This document shows, piece after piece, positions 48,202-59,200 of a stretch of DNA of 64,000 nucleotides. This DNA is from Gloeophyllum trabeum ATCC 11539 (lineage: Eukaryota; Basidiomycota; Agaricomycetes; Gloeophyllales; Gloeophyllaceae). A model generated the notes under the pieces. The model saw only the letters and a program-made list of their open reading frames with translations, did no database searches and had not been told where the DNA came from. Position 1 is the first letter of the stretch, and each line of letters starts with the position of its first letter. Position numbers and translations under genes: made by a program. The stretch covers positions 202,188 through 266,187 of the forward strand of contig NW_006920419.1 of assembly GCF_000344685.1 (NCBI RefSeq). Reading direction: 5' to 3'.

Positions 48202-49013
48202 CTATGCCGAGGCCTCTGCGGCGGCAGGAATCTCAACAGTCCGCTGGATCATGGGCGGTGCTGGGACGTTCGCGGTCTCTGGCGTGATAAGCATATTGCC
48301 TAGACGAGGTGGTGACCGCTTCGTGATGAATTCCATTGTCGTGGGGAGCTTGTCTGCGGCTTGTCGAAGTGCTGGTGAATATTGTCAGTGAGGTCTTCGA
48401 TGCCTAAGCTGCTGGCATCCGTACCTTCTCGCGCAAGCTCCTCTCGGATGGGAGCGCCCCCGATCTCGAAAATTACACGTCCTGTCGGGACGCTAACGAA
48501 AACATTAGTTTCGGTGATTCGCGCAGTCAAAGTAGCGATACACACCGAGTCGCCCAAAACTCGAAACTACCCTTCCCCTTACCCATACGCGTCTCATTTC
48601 CCTACGTAACCAGAAACACTCAGGTCGAGTCCCAAGAATTGTTGAACATAATGCCTCACCTTCACGCAAACCGGAATATCGGGGAACACTCGCAAATACA
48701 CCTTTGCGCCTTTAATCACCTTGATCTTCCGCCGAATGACCTCCTCCGCCGTCTGCAGCTGCTTCGCGGTGAACCGCACCCCCGGGCCCTTTATCCTGAT
48801 GCCCCAGTCGCCATACGCGAGCGTCGTGCCCTTCGTGGATCCTCCTATAGGAATCGGGATTTTGCCCTTGTGCCGCTTGATGTGCTCGACCTTCCTGGGC
48901 GCAAGCTGGTGTCGCCCCCGAGCAAACTGCACTCCGAACGCTGACGACAACGGCGTCAGCGACGAGGAGGCGGAGGCCCGACAGATATTCAGCGCAGGTC
49001 GCAGGGAGAACAT
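48202..49013 (-). CDS. MRPL16: Mitochondrial large-subunit ribosomal protein uL16m
   Basis: Component of the mitochondrial large ribosomal subunit near the tRNA sites. The start at 49013 gives a typical presequence (MFSLRPALNICRASASSSLT). Mature part: GRHQLAPRKVEHIKRHKGKI, GTTLAYGDWGIRIKGPGVRF, QLQTAEEVIRRKIKVIKGAK, VYLRVFPDIPVCVK, then after an intron GNETRMGKGKGSFEFWATR (the L16 signature R-M-G-K-G-K-G) and PTGRVIFEIGGAPIREELAR. The last exon continues ALRQAADKLPTTMEFITKRS and ends EIPAAAEASA at the stop 48202-48204. About three introns. It is divergent from PRP3 with only 151 bp between start codons. Confidence 0.9.
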
Positions 49014-49164
49014 GAATTACTGGGCTTACGTAACGCGTCTTTCGCCCTGTTCGTGACTGCCCCGCGTGACGCGTTACACTCGCCCTTGCCGTCGTGCACG
49101 TCGCCAACAACGTCGTTGGCCCAACCTTGGCCATCTCTTTGTCGTTGTCGTTGTCGTATCCAAG
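49014..49164. promoter_or_regulatory. 151-bp bidirectional promoter uL16m / PRP3
   Basis: Contains a 10-bp perfect inverted repeat GTAACGCGTC (49030-49039) and GACGCGTTAC (49068-49077), each with an ACGCGT core, 28 bp apart. Confidence 0.55.
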
Positions 49165-51504
49165 ATGAGCTCAAAGCGGCCGTTGGAGGGCGGCGACGCC
49201 TCGGTCGCGAAGAAACTGAAAAGGTCAGAGTCCGTCTTGCTTCGTCCTTCTCATTGTTGACGGCGCAACCTCCTCTAGTGATGCCGTGAGTGCCAATTTT
49301 CTCCTTTCTGAAAGGTGAATACCGCGTCTGCCATCGTTCTGACTCGTCCCTATAACTTCCTTCGCCCCTCAGACCCCCGCCAATGGCTCGAAACCAGGGA
49401 CACCGGTGAGTACTCTCAGTGACCAGTCCGGGCAGTACTAACCAGACGCTTAGCTCTCTGCACAGGACCTCATTGCGCAGAAGCGCGCCGAAATTGCGGC
49501 TAAACTAGCAGCCATGAAGCAAGGTGGTTCTGGCCTGGCACCTGCCCCTTCCCCCTCGCCTGCTCCCGCACGTCCGTCACCAGTCGTAACAGCTGCCCCG
49601 TCGCCTGCACCGTCGACGCCGACCGGTGGACGCGCAGAGCATTCCCCGTCGCCAGGCTTGGATCCCGACCTCGCGCGGCGAGTGGCGGAGGCGAAGCGTC
49701 GCGTGGCGGAGGCACAGAGCAAGCTGGCGGTGAAGGATAATCCTTACATGGTGAGCATCCCACTGTTCGTACTCATGAAATTCTGCTCAATGCAGGTACC
49801 CTAGTCCCTTCCAGCCAAGAAGGGGAGGCCTGCGCCGGAGCCTGCTCAGCAAGGCGCCGGTCTCAAGATGGCTGCTCATCCTCTTCTACTTGATACAGCG
49901 CCGTCGGCGCCCCAATCGAAGAAGGACCGGTACAAGCCCATGCAGCCCAAGTTTGCTACTATCAAGGTATGCATATCGCCGCCTCCCCGCCCGCTGCTGC
50001 TCATGTAAAGTAAAGGCAAACATCCGCAACGCTCCAACCCCCCCTCCTGCCCCGACTCCCGTTATCGCGCCCGTCGAAACGAGTTCGAACCCGTACGCAG
50101 CCGCAGCCGCAGCTAAGGACCCGGTCTTTGAGGGCGCGCCCAAGGAACGCATGGGCCGGAACTTCCGGTTCAACCAGAAGGGCAAGTACATTGCGCTTGC
50201 GAACCAGATGCGCCAAGAAGCGCAGCTCGAGGAGCTCAAGCAGCGGATTGCCGAAAGCGCGCGCAAGGCGGGGCTGGACACGGAGTTCGAGACGCTCGAG
50301 AAGAATATCCGCAGGGAGGCGCCGCCCGACGTCGAGTGGTGGGACGCGGCCCTGTTGCCGAACAAGACGTACGACGATCTGAGTCTGGGCTTTGAGAGAC
50401 TGAATATTCGGAACGAGAGTTCACCGATAACGATTTACGTGCAGCATCCGATTCCGATACCGGCTCCTGGGGATAAAAATAAGAGTCAGCTCAAGCCTCT
50501 GAAGTTGACCAAGAAGGTACGTGTCGTTTGCTTTTGGCAAGTCTGGATTTGGTAGCTGACATTCTTCACCGTCCTGTAGGAGCAAAAGAAGATGAGGAAG
50601 CAACGACGGCAGGCGGAGTTGCAAGATAAGAGAGATCGTATTCGTATGGGTCTCATCCCGCCGGATCCTCCTAAAGGTCAGTGATCAGTGTAACTACACA
50701 AGCCATGTCGTTTCTGACAGAATGCGTTCACAGTGCGCCTTGCGAATCTCATGAAGGTCCTTACTTCGGATGCTGTGCAAGATCCGACCAAGGTGGAAGC
50801 GCGGGTGCGCAGGGAGGTGGCCATGCGCAAGCATCAACACGAGAAGATGAACGCCGAGCGGAAGTTGACGGACGAGCAGAGACGGGAGAAGATCGAGATC
50901 AAGAAGGCGGAAGAGGAGAAGAAAGGGCTGTGCGCTGCTGTGTTCAAGTAGGTTGCTTGTCTTAATGCCGTGGCTGATCCTCACCTACTGTGCTTTGCCT
51001 CGTAGGGTCAAGACTCTGTCCGACCCGTCGCATCGCTTCAAAGTGCGCAAGAATGCAGAACAGATGAACCTTACGGGCGTCTGCATCTTCCATCCCTCGT
51101 TTTCGATGGTCTATGTCGAAGGCGCGGCGAAGTTTATCAGGAACTACAAGCGGCTGATGCTGCACCGAATTCAGTGGACCGTCGCTGCACGGGCCCGCGC
51201 GGATGACGATGTCGCGACTGACGAAGAGGGTGGGGGCGAAGGTGAGGAAGGCGGCCGTGCGAAGAGTCGTGCGTTTACCCCTGCTGCTGAGGATGGTGCG
51301 CCGGTGTCGCTCGAAGATAATAAGTGCGAGCTGGTGTGGGAGGGCCAGATTAGAGATCGGGTGTTCAGTAACTTCAAGCCGAAGAGCTGCCCCACGGATA
51401 GTGCGGCGAAGGAGGTGTTGGGGAGTAAGTTGGCTGGTTATTGGGACCAGACCAAGAATTACAGGCCGCCGGAGGATGATATTCTGAGCTCGTTGATTGT
51501 GTGA
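49165..51504 (+). CDS. PRP3: U4/U6 snRNP splicing factor PRP3
   Basis: Component of the U4/U6.U5 tri-snRNP in the nucleus. Starts MSSKRPLEGGDASVAKKLKR. An alanine/Pro-rich N-terminal half follows (LDPDLARRVAEAKRRVAEAQ). The PRP3 domain contains NPYAAAAAAKDPVFEGAPKE, RMGRNFRFNQKGKYI, ALANQMRQEAQLEELKQRIA, then PDVEWWDAALLP, PITIYVQHPIPIPAPGD, LTKKEQKKMRKQRRQAELQ, RIRMGLIPPDPPKVRLANLM and DPTKVEARVRREVAMRKHQH. The C-terminal ferredoxin-like DUF1115 domain has GVCIFHPSFSMVYVEGAAKF and NYKRLMLHRIQW. It ends PPEDDILSSLIV. About eight introns. All landmark motifs are intact. Confidence 0.92.
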
Positions 51505-52202
51505 GATGTAGAGTGGAGGAAGGGCTATAACCTCGTCGTTTCTGGTACGGACGTGTGTCTCTGTTGTGCCAATGTGATCCATTTCGAGCAGGCTATGTTA
51601 TTTACTTTTATACCATCAGTTCGAGCGGCTGTGATGAGGGTCTGTAGCAGCCGTCATAAGGTGTTAAGGTAGGGGAGGAACTCGTTTCTAGTACTGGTGG
51701 AGATGAGCCACAGTTTATAATCATCATCCCATACGGGGATGCGTTTCTTACCGTCAGCAGCTTCGTTAGTTAATAGCCCAGTAGATGAGTCCAATGAAAA
51801 CGACTCACCTGAGCAAGTTCCAAGCGGAAGGCTCGCGCATGTTACAGGACCACACTAGTGCCACAACCGAGGTAATTTGCGCCACAAGCCACAATTTCCC
51901 ACATCGGTAACCCCTCGGATGGAAGACGGGGGTTTGGATACGATCCCTTCGAAGCATATGACAAAGTCGACGAGCGGCGGAAGTTGCTAGCGTCGCGGTT
52001 CCGACTTGTAACTGTGAGCTGAGTATTGAACGTAAACAGACCGGTTCCTAGCTCAAAGGTGCTCGTCGGCAGGATTCATTTATATTCCCTGAGCATACGG
52101 CTGCAATATCCTATGCCTGAGTCGTGCTTACACTAAGCATCATAAAAAAGTCTGACGAGGATTACTGGCCCGCTTCCGAAAGACAGACGGCCGAGCGTCC
52201 TT
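51505..52202. other. Spacer, no gene seen
   Basis: 698 bp after PRP3. No coding frame with a recognisable family and no repeat. Confidence 0.5.
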
Positions 52203-52418
52203 TGTGCGCCACTACATCCAGTCCCCGTTCGGGTCGTTCATAAACTCTTTGGGAGGGGAAAAATGGATCTGGGGGCGCAGTTGGCCACTGTAGTTTCCCG
52301 GAATTGGTTCAGCATCAGCAGCAAATACTGGACACCGCACTCTAGATTCGGTACTTGACTGCCAATCTCGGGCTTTTGCTGTACGTTCCCAATTCGTATG
52401 CCCTCGCTTCCAGCGCAT
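52203..52418 (-). pseudogene. Relic of a GH32 (invertase/inulinase-type) N-terminus
   Basis: Reads [19 protein letters not shown] then MNDPNG, which is the first block of glycoside hydrolase family 32, including the nucleophile Asp of the MNDPNG motif. It then gives DWM and a stop where the family continues with about 450 more residues. No later GH32 motif (RDP, EC) was found within 700 bp downstream on the same strand. This is an isolated fragment of a sucrose/fructan hydrolase gene. Confidence 0.7.
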
Positions 52419-52489
52419 GGCGCGTCACAAACACTACGGCCAAAGTGTGTCGCCCGGCTGCCCGTCCCATGGATCCTCAGACATCCACG

Positions 52490-52947
52490 ACTGAGGGCCT
52501 GTTACATGTGCATGGAGCACTGCCCGAGCATCTTGTTGGATATAGTCATAGACAAGATGACGACGGAGCAACTCGAACACAGCACGGCACAATTGAAGAT
52601 TATCCTGGCGAAGATGGCTGCGGTGAAGAGCAAGAGCAAGGCCTAGAGGCCGGGTACCGCAACCTGCTCCTATTCTTTTGCAGGGGAAGGTTTGCCGACG
52701 AGCTGATGGCCCACTTCCTGCGGCTGTGCGCTTCACACATGGAGACCTGCTACCCAAGAATACTGTGGTCTCCGAGTGCGGCTCAACCATGGCAGGGGTG
52801 ATAGGCTGGAACACAACGGGATTTTATCTGGGATATTGGGAACGCGCGCGAACGCATGACCCCTATTGGATGACGGATAGTTGGGAGTATGTCTTGCGAC
52901 GTATATTTCGGCAATTGATTAGAACACTGAGTCAGAGGCTGAGATGA
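52490..52947 (+). pseudogene. Decayed APH-like phosphotransferase
   Basis: Fragments of the fungal aminoglycoside-phosphotransferase-like kinase family. 52500-52640 reads CMEHCPSILLDIVIDKMTTE and EQLEHSTAQLKIILAKMAAV. 52725-52900 reads FTHGDLLPKNTVVSECGSTM, then GVIGWNTTGFYLGYWERART and HDPYWMTDSWEYVLRRIF. The HGD-x4-N catalytic loop is present, but the metal-binding Asp of the following D-W motif is Gly (IGW where the family has I-D-W). The N-terminal lobe and the section joining the two pieces are missing. It lies next to the reverse-strand frame at 53004-53430. Confidence 0.7.
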
Positions 52948-53003
52948 CAGAGATACAAGGCCACTCACGGGTGCCCGAAGAAAGATTGGCATCGGAGAGG
53001 TCC

Positions 53004-53430
53004 TTATACCTCCGTCACCCGCTTCTTCAAGGGCACTTTCGTGTCGATCTTGTCGAACAGCTCTACAGTAATAAGCGACCTCTCGACCATAGCCTTCAGC
53101 AGGTCCCGCGTCCAGGTCCGGCAGGAGTTGATAACAGATGTCTTAGAGAACCGTATCGCTTTCGCGAGCCGCAGGGTCTCATCACGCTCTTCACGAGAGA
53201 GCTGGCCGAGGAGGATCTGCTGGTTCTTCTCTTCCGACACAGTAGTGCCGTCCGCGAGAGCGACTGGCGCATAGTAGTTGTAGCTACCTGGCTGGCCAGT
53301 CAGTTGGAGGATCTGGTTTACTTGTGTGTTGTCCTCTGTAAAACCGTTTCCCCACCAGATGAGGACGTGACGGTCACCCGAGCCGCTGTATGTCTTCCCT
53401 GCTGCTTGTAGCCATACAAGTTCATCAGGA
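53004..53430 (-). CDS. Possible Cys-His protein, N-terminus incomplete
   Basis: Continuous frame DELVWLQAAGKTYSGSGDRH, then VLIWWGNGFTEDNTQVNQIL, a polar middle (SEEKNQQILLGQLSREERDE), and a C-terminal helix TSVINSCRTWTRDLLKAMVE. The stop follows KKRVTEV. The order His early, then (N)SC-x2-W late, resembles the intact gene at 63332-63864 and LRAT/NlpC-type folds, but similarity is weak. No start codon is visible in the frame; a stop lies just upstream of EGFPDELVW, so an upstream exon is needed or the gene is a remnant. Confidence 0.4.
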
Positions 53431-53435
53431 AAACC

Positions 53436-54717
53436 CTCCCTGGCAAATTAGACATAATTTTGCATAATTGGCTCTAGGGCCATATAATGAAGATAATGGG
53501 TGGATAAGTTCTGGATAAGTTCATATAACCGACATAATCTCATACAAGAGAACACCATAGTCAAAAGTCAATGTAGTTTGGTACATATATACAATCTGAT
53601 CATGGACATTTGTAGTAGATACATTCTACATACATAACCTTTGCCACAAGTCCCAACAGAGTCTGGTCCTTGTGTCCTGCTATCCCTTCTACCAGTTGTC
53701 GCGATTACTTCTCGGGCATGACTGCAGGGCTTACCAGGTGCCGACAGTGGGGCAGTAGCTACGGCCGCACTCCCATGTTCTCGTGCATCCCGTTATACCG
53801 TTATACATTCATGGACCCGGATTGGCACTGTTTGTGACCATCAGTATAGCTCACATACTAGAAGATGTCAGCTGTGGGGTGCTCGCAATGCCAGCCATGG
53901 TGGTCATACATCGCCTCCGCCAGCCAAGGCTGGAGTTTGCCTGCACCCCAACACTCGCTCGTAGCGCGCAGAAAGCCTTGGTCAGTGGTATTGAGTGAGT
54001 GTGGAAAAGGTAAACGAGACTTACTCGTATCAAACGTCTCGAACCAGATGCATATCCCTTCTCTGATGTATCTACATCCTGTCTGTCGTCAGACTGAGCT
54101 TTCGGTCAATACGGGCGAACAAGCGACGATGAAGTTGGCGTCGTTGCGCTCGAAGACAGGCTGCTCATGTGACCGGCCAACGCGACACGAGCATGTTGAA
54201 GAGTTGTACGGCGAGCGTGCAGGTATATGGATATGGCGGGAGCCTGATGTGGGCGTTTGAAAGATGTCGTGCTCGTCGCCGTGGATGATAGAGCCGGAGA
54301 CGTGGCTGCGCGTGCGTTCTCATCGTGGTGCCGTTACTTTGCAGCGGAAGCCTGGCCTTGCACAGGAACACGACTATTCGATGTCGAAGCTATCCAGATA
54401 TTGCCGATTGTCCTAGCGTAGCCAGGAAATGCACCGTGCATAGGGGAGAGAGCACAGACGAGAGGGCGCCCAGCACACAATAGCGCGAGATCCAGCTTGC
54501 GGAGAGAGGCTTCGAACTTCCGTTACTTCGGGTTTGAATGCGCCGACGCGGTCACGTGAGTTTGTTGATACCGTGTTTTCAAGCTCCGACCGAATCTACT
54601 TCAACAGTCCTCGCGAGTCGCGACTTCCCTCTCTCTCACCGTCTCCATCCAGTTCTTCTTGTGTGCCCAAACAGCTGTGCTCTTCTCGGGGGTCTCGCCT
54701 TTCAGCGCCGCACGACT
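53436..54717. other. Degenerate AT-rich spacer
   Basis: About 1.3 kb with no supported gene. 53460-53580 is AT-rich and contains the short tandem ggataagttctggataagttc at about 53501. Short frames elsewhere have no recognisable content. Confidence 0.45.
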
Positions 54718-55018
54718 ATGGCGCTGCCTTCATCACCTGAGCCACGGTAAGTCACTTGTAACTGTTCGCTGGCGCTGGCTTTCGCCGACATTGATTTATA
54801 TGGCACATTTTCAGTGTGCATATAATGTCATTTCCTGTAGAATCCAAGACCGAGGCCCGCCGCCACCCATCTCATTGCCGCTCGTCGACTTCAAGTCGAA
54901 TGCATCAGCAGTAAGTATTTGTCGATTTTGAGTACTAGGATATCTGCTGACGCATTTATGACTAGGCTGAAGACCTCCGACCTACCGTGATTGCCGTAAC
55001 AGATGAAGGTGGTCAGAT
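54718..55018 (+). pseudogene. Truncated gene, first three exons only
   Basis: Three clean exons with GT..AG introns: MALPSSPEPR (54718-54746), then IQDRGPPPPISLPLVDFKSN ending NASA (54841-54910), then AEDLRPTVIAVTDEGGQ (from about 54966 to 55018). After that the frame is lost and only simple short frames follow. It looks like the 5' end of a real gene whose remainder was deleted or displaced. Family not recognised. Confidence 0.45.
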
Positions 55019-55099
55019 GTGAGTTCGCCGATGTTGTCTCGGCAGTCGTTCTTACTGAGATACCATAGTAGCTTCTCTGTTGGTGGGTTAGTTGGTATG

Positions 55100-56519
55100 C
55101 TTGCTCACTGGGCCTTGGCAGCTGGGTTGGGTGTGGGCTAGCCTTAAGAGGAAACTCGAAAGTTGTGGTCGAAGGTGTGTATCGTGTTGTTACCTTGTGT
55201 ATATCCAGTGCCCTAACCCTTGCTTTCCTGCTACAGACACTGGAGGTATTGTGATCCTTTCGTGTACATGCTGGGATTAGATTTTGGGTGTAGATAGATT
55301 ATCACAGTTTCGGCTGCTCTATACAGACTGCAACTATGTATATACAATACCCTTGCTGCAATGATATGGATTTTGCTCCCATCTATGCTATACCGTGTCA
55401 ATAAAAGGAGATAAAAATAAGAGAGTGCCTTGTCTAAGGCTATGTTATTAGATATAAATGTTGGATAACCACGCATAATTACAAAGGGGCTAGCGTTTTA
55501 GCGATAATCGGGTATAATGAGATAATCTGTATAATTTTTAACAATTATGCTCTTTTATATCTAATTAGCGGGAGAGGGTTTTCCTGATGTTTTTTAGTCC
55601 CGTCGTCTGGGTAGCGATCATACTGGTTTTGCAGGAACCGTGGGGGTGTAGCCATGTCGAGCGGCGGTGGCTTCAAGTCCGGGCTCTGGATCGCAGTTAA
55701 GTTCCAATTTCGTAGTCAGTGTATTTTAGAGTGCCTCTACTTCGCTGAAACCCCTGGAAAATATTATAGGACCTTTTCTCGTATCCACGGAGATACAACG
55801 ATTAATCTCCTAAGTACCGACGCTTGGGACGTTTGCTCGAGAAAGAGTCGGAGAAAGTCTGGGCGATTGGGCCGGAATTAGACTTGTAAACGGCGTAGCT
55901 AGTAGATAGGCGGTCTATAGGGAGGCCGGAATTTACCGAGATGACTTGTGATTGGTTCATATTGCAGTAGAAGTTGTAGCTGTCCGTCTCGTTCTATTCC
56001 GAGTTTATGGTATCCCACATTCGTGGGCTACACCAGGGCTACACAAGGCATCTTCGTTGCACTGGGTTATCTCTGTGGATAAAATATGAAGCAGCTCACG
56101 CCAGTGTCAATAGCGTATCGACATTTGCCGTGAGCTGCTTCACCAGCGCACAGTTACTAATAATTCTCTACACAATGACTCCCACCGGCGGTCCATCATC
56201 ATACGCACTACTAGTATGGCCTCTTGCACTTGCTACAGATGCGATCATTCATTCTGGGAAGAAGGACGAGCAAGCGGAGCAGCGGACGCCCCGAGAACGT
56301 CAAGAAGGTCATATGACAGTGCTGTAGCACAGCATCTCTTCCCAGCCGAACGTTGTGTAATGCCTTGAATACTCTTCTGGCCAATTGCATTCCTTATGCT
56401 AAACGATTAACCTCCGCGTTTCTTACCCCGCAGGTGAAGTATCTAGGATAAACGATAAGAACGAGGGGTAGAGGTTGTTACACCGCGTTCCTCTCCTCCA
56501 ACCCTTACTCCCCGCAGTC
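55100..56519. other. AT-rich spacer without a supported gene
   Basis: 1.4 kb. 55380-55580 is strongly AT-rich. A frame at 55654-55881 starts MSSGGGFKSGLWIAVKFQF but has no recognisable content. The final 100 bp are the promoter of the MFS gene. Confidence 0.45.
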
Positions 56520-59132
56520 ATGACCCTGCCGATCGACTCTGAAGATGTCCTCAAGATGGCAGACTCCGTCGATATTGAGAAAGCTGAGGAACGGAGACTG
56601 GAGGAGGCTCCATCTCAGACGAGCACTGAACACAAGTTCGGCCCGGATATCGACCTCACCACGTTCCACGAGCGCGTCGCCGGACGCCTCGTCGTCGATC
56701 CAGAGGAAGCGCGGATTGAGTTTGGGGACGAGATAGCCTCTCGGCTGAAGCTGTCCCGGGACAGGAAGAAGGTCCTTTGGCCTCAACCTACCGACGACCC
56801 GGAGGACCCTCAGAATGTTTGTGGGATTTTCTATGATACCGTTCGTTCGCGAGGCTCATGCAGATTTTAGTGGAGTGACGGACGCAAGGCAATGCAGCTG
56901 TTCATTGTCACCGTAGCTGCGGTGATTCCCGACTTCGACTCGGGAGTTGGTGGGTCGTCTGCTTGCTCATGTTTCAGAGGAAGAGGCGTTTTGATTGACT
57001 GGATAATGCAGGCATCGCTGCGCTGTTCGCTCTCGCAAAGCAGTACGATACGACCACGGGCGTGATAAACAACCTTACGTCAAAGTATGTTTGCAATCCC
57101 GCTTTTTCACGCAGACGACTACGATTCTGAATATACCCCCGCAGTTGGAGTATCTTTCTCCTGGGTGCGTGTTCCCCGCTTTATCTGCAGACGATATTTC
57201 ATTCTTACGCTGTGATCATCAAGGATGGGGCGGTATAGCCGCCGTTATCCTCATGCGGCGCTTTGGCCGACTTCCAATCCTATTCTGGTCCCAGGCATGT
57301 TTGACTTGCGAGGTACCGCAAGTAAGCCAGTACTAACTTGATCTAATCGTGACAGGTGTTCGCACTTGCATTCATGGTTGGCTGTACGTTCGCACCAAAT
57401 CTGAAGACCTTCGCAGGTGCGTTCCGTCCCTTCACAGAATTCACTAAATCAAGGCTAACACGAAGATACATACTTCTAGCCATGCGATGTCTTACCGCAT
57501 TTTTTGGGTACGTCCCTACTCTTTCCGTGGCAACCTATCCCGCGTCCATTGTTTAACGTGATTTTGCATCGACAGAACATGCCCACAAGTTACAGTAAGA
57601 ATATCATTCAACTGAGTTTCCACACATACACGTGCCCCTCAACGGGTGCCGCATAGGGTCTTTATGTCGTAACCGACCTGTACCCATTCCACTTGCAAGC
57701 TCGTAAGGTGTGCACACTCTCGCCTTCCATTTAAAGTTGGACTAACTCCGAGTACGTGTAAAGCTCAACCTGTGGACTATGGGCTTCATCATCGCGCCAT
57801 TCCTTTCTCCATTTGCCTTCGGCTTCCTGGTAGCACGAGCAGAGTCAGTTCAACCCACGGGGTCGGATAAGTGATGACGGAGCTAACGGGATGAATCTCA
57901 GTTGGCGCTGGTCGTACGGCGTCGCGTCCCTCTATGGGGCCTTTGTCGTGTTCATGATTTCCTTCTTCGGCGAGGAGACGTAAGTACATGTCCCACCTCC
58001 TGCTCACCCTGACCTCATGATCGCAAAGATTGTATGACCGTTCCGTCCAGCCCATTCCGCCCCGCCCCGGCAAATCCCTCTCTTCCAGGGTAGCAACCTT
58101 GGTCGGTATTACGGGAGGCCGCATGGGCAAGTATCGACCGACCCTGCTCAACGGGCTCCTTTCGCACGTCGACTGTATCTGGCGCCCGCACCTGCTCAGC
58201 GTGCTGGTGTTTGAGGGAATCCTCTTCGGCTTCGGCGTGGGCATCAACGTCACGAACGCTGTGTTCCTCGGGACGCCTCCGCCGGTGGGCTACGGGTTTA
58301 GCCAGTACGGTATCGCAGCCGGATACGCGACGCCTATCGTATGTCCTCGCTATTGCCTCCAGTCTTTCCACACTTACTGAGGGTTCTTCGATACCACCAG
58401 GTTGCAGTCGTCATCGGCGAGCTTGTAGGCCGGTATACGAACGACTGGATCCAGAACGCGAGCATCCGGAAACATAACGGCGTCTTTGAGGCCGAGTACC
58501 GACTGTGGTGTGTCCTACCTATCCTTGTCCCACAGCCGGGTTTCGCTGTTAACTGCTATGAACAGGGCATGCTACATCGCGATCCCGCTGTACATCTGCG
58601 GCTTCGTCCTGCTCGGCGCGTCCTTCCAGAATCACATGTCCGTCGGCGCGCTCGTCATGGGCTGGGGGATTGCGCAAGTTGCGATTATGATTAATACGGT
58701 GGCGATATGTATGTATGCTTTTGTGCCCCTTGCATCTCCTCTCTTGTCTATAGCTAACTGATCATCTGTTCAGATGCCTACTGCAACGACTGCTTCCCGA
58801 AGCAACAGGGCGAGATCAGCGCGCTCATCAACCTATCGCGCGCCCTCGGCGGGTTCGCGGTGCCCTTCTTCCAGGTGCCGTGGGCGGAGAGCTACGGCGC
58901 TCTGGAAGTATTTGGATGCGAAGCTGCGTGAGTGCTTTTATATGCTTTCCCCCTTTTTGAAGGGGATACTGATCGGGTTCATGCTGGGTGCAGGATTGTC
59001 TCGGGGCTGTTTCTCTTGATCGTGCCTGCATTGCAGGTGAAGGGCGCAGATTTGAGGGTAAGTGCAAGCATTATTCGCATGTTGTGGGCTCTGAATGTCG
59101 TGTCGTGACAGGCACGGTTCTCGATGCATTGA
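56520..59132 (+). CDS. Major facilitator superfamily transporter, copy B
   Basis: Paralogue of the minus-strand gene at 28630-31325, matching it nearly throughout. N-terminal motif ERVAGRLVVDPEEARIEFGD and VLWPQPTDDPEDPQNWSDGR, then membrane blocks AMQLFIVTVAAVIPDFDSGV, FLLGWGGIAAVILMRRFGRL, AFMVGCTFAPNLKTFAAMRC, LWTMGFIIAPFLSPFAFGFL, VLVFEGILFGFGVGINVTNA, VVIGELVGRYTNDWIQ, YIAIPLYICGFVLLGASFQN, and the end NCDDC-like FPKQQGEISALINLSRALGG. The final exon gives LRARFSMH and the stop at 59130-59132. About fifteen introns, most under 60 nt. Start at 56520 (MTLPIDSEDVLKMADSVDIE). No defect seen. Confidence 0.82.
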
Positions 59133-59200
59133 TACGTTGCATTGCCCCCATGTTATCATACATGTAACATCACACTATCCACGAACAATGTATGAATAGA

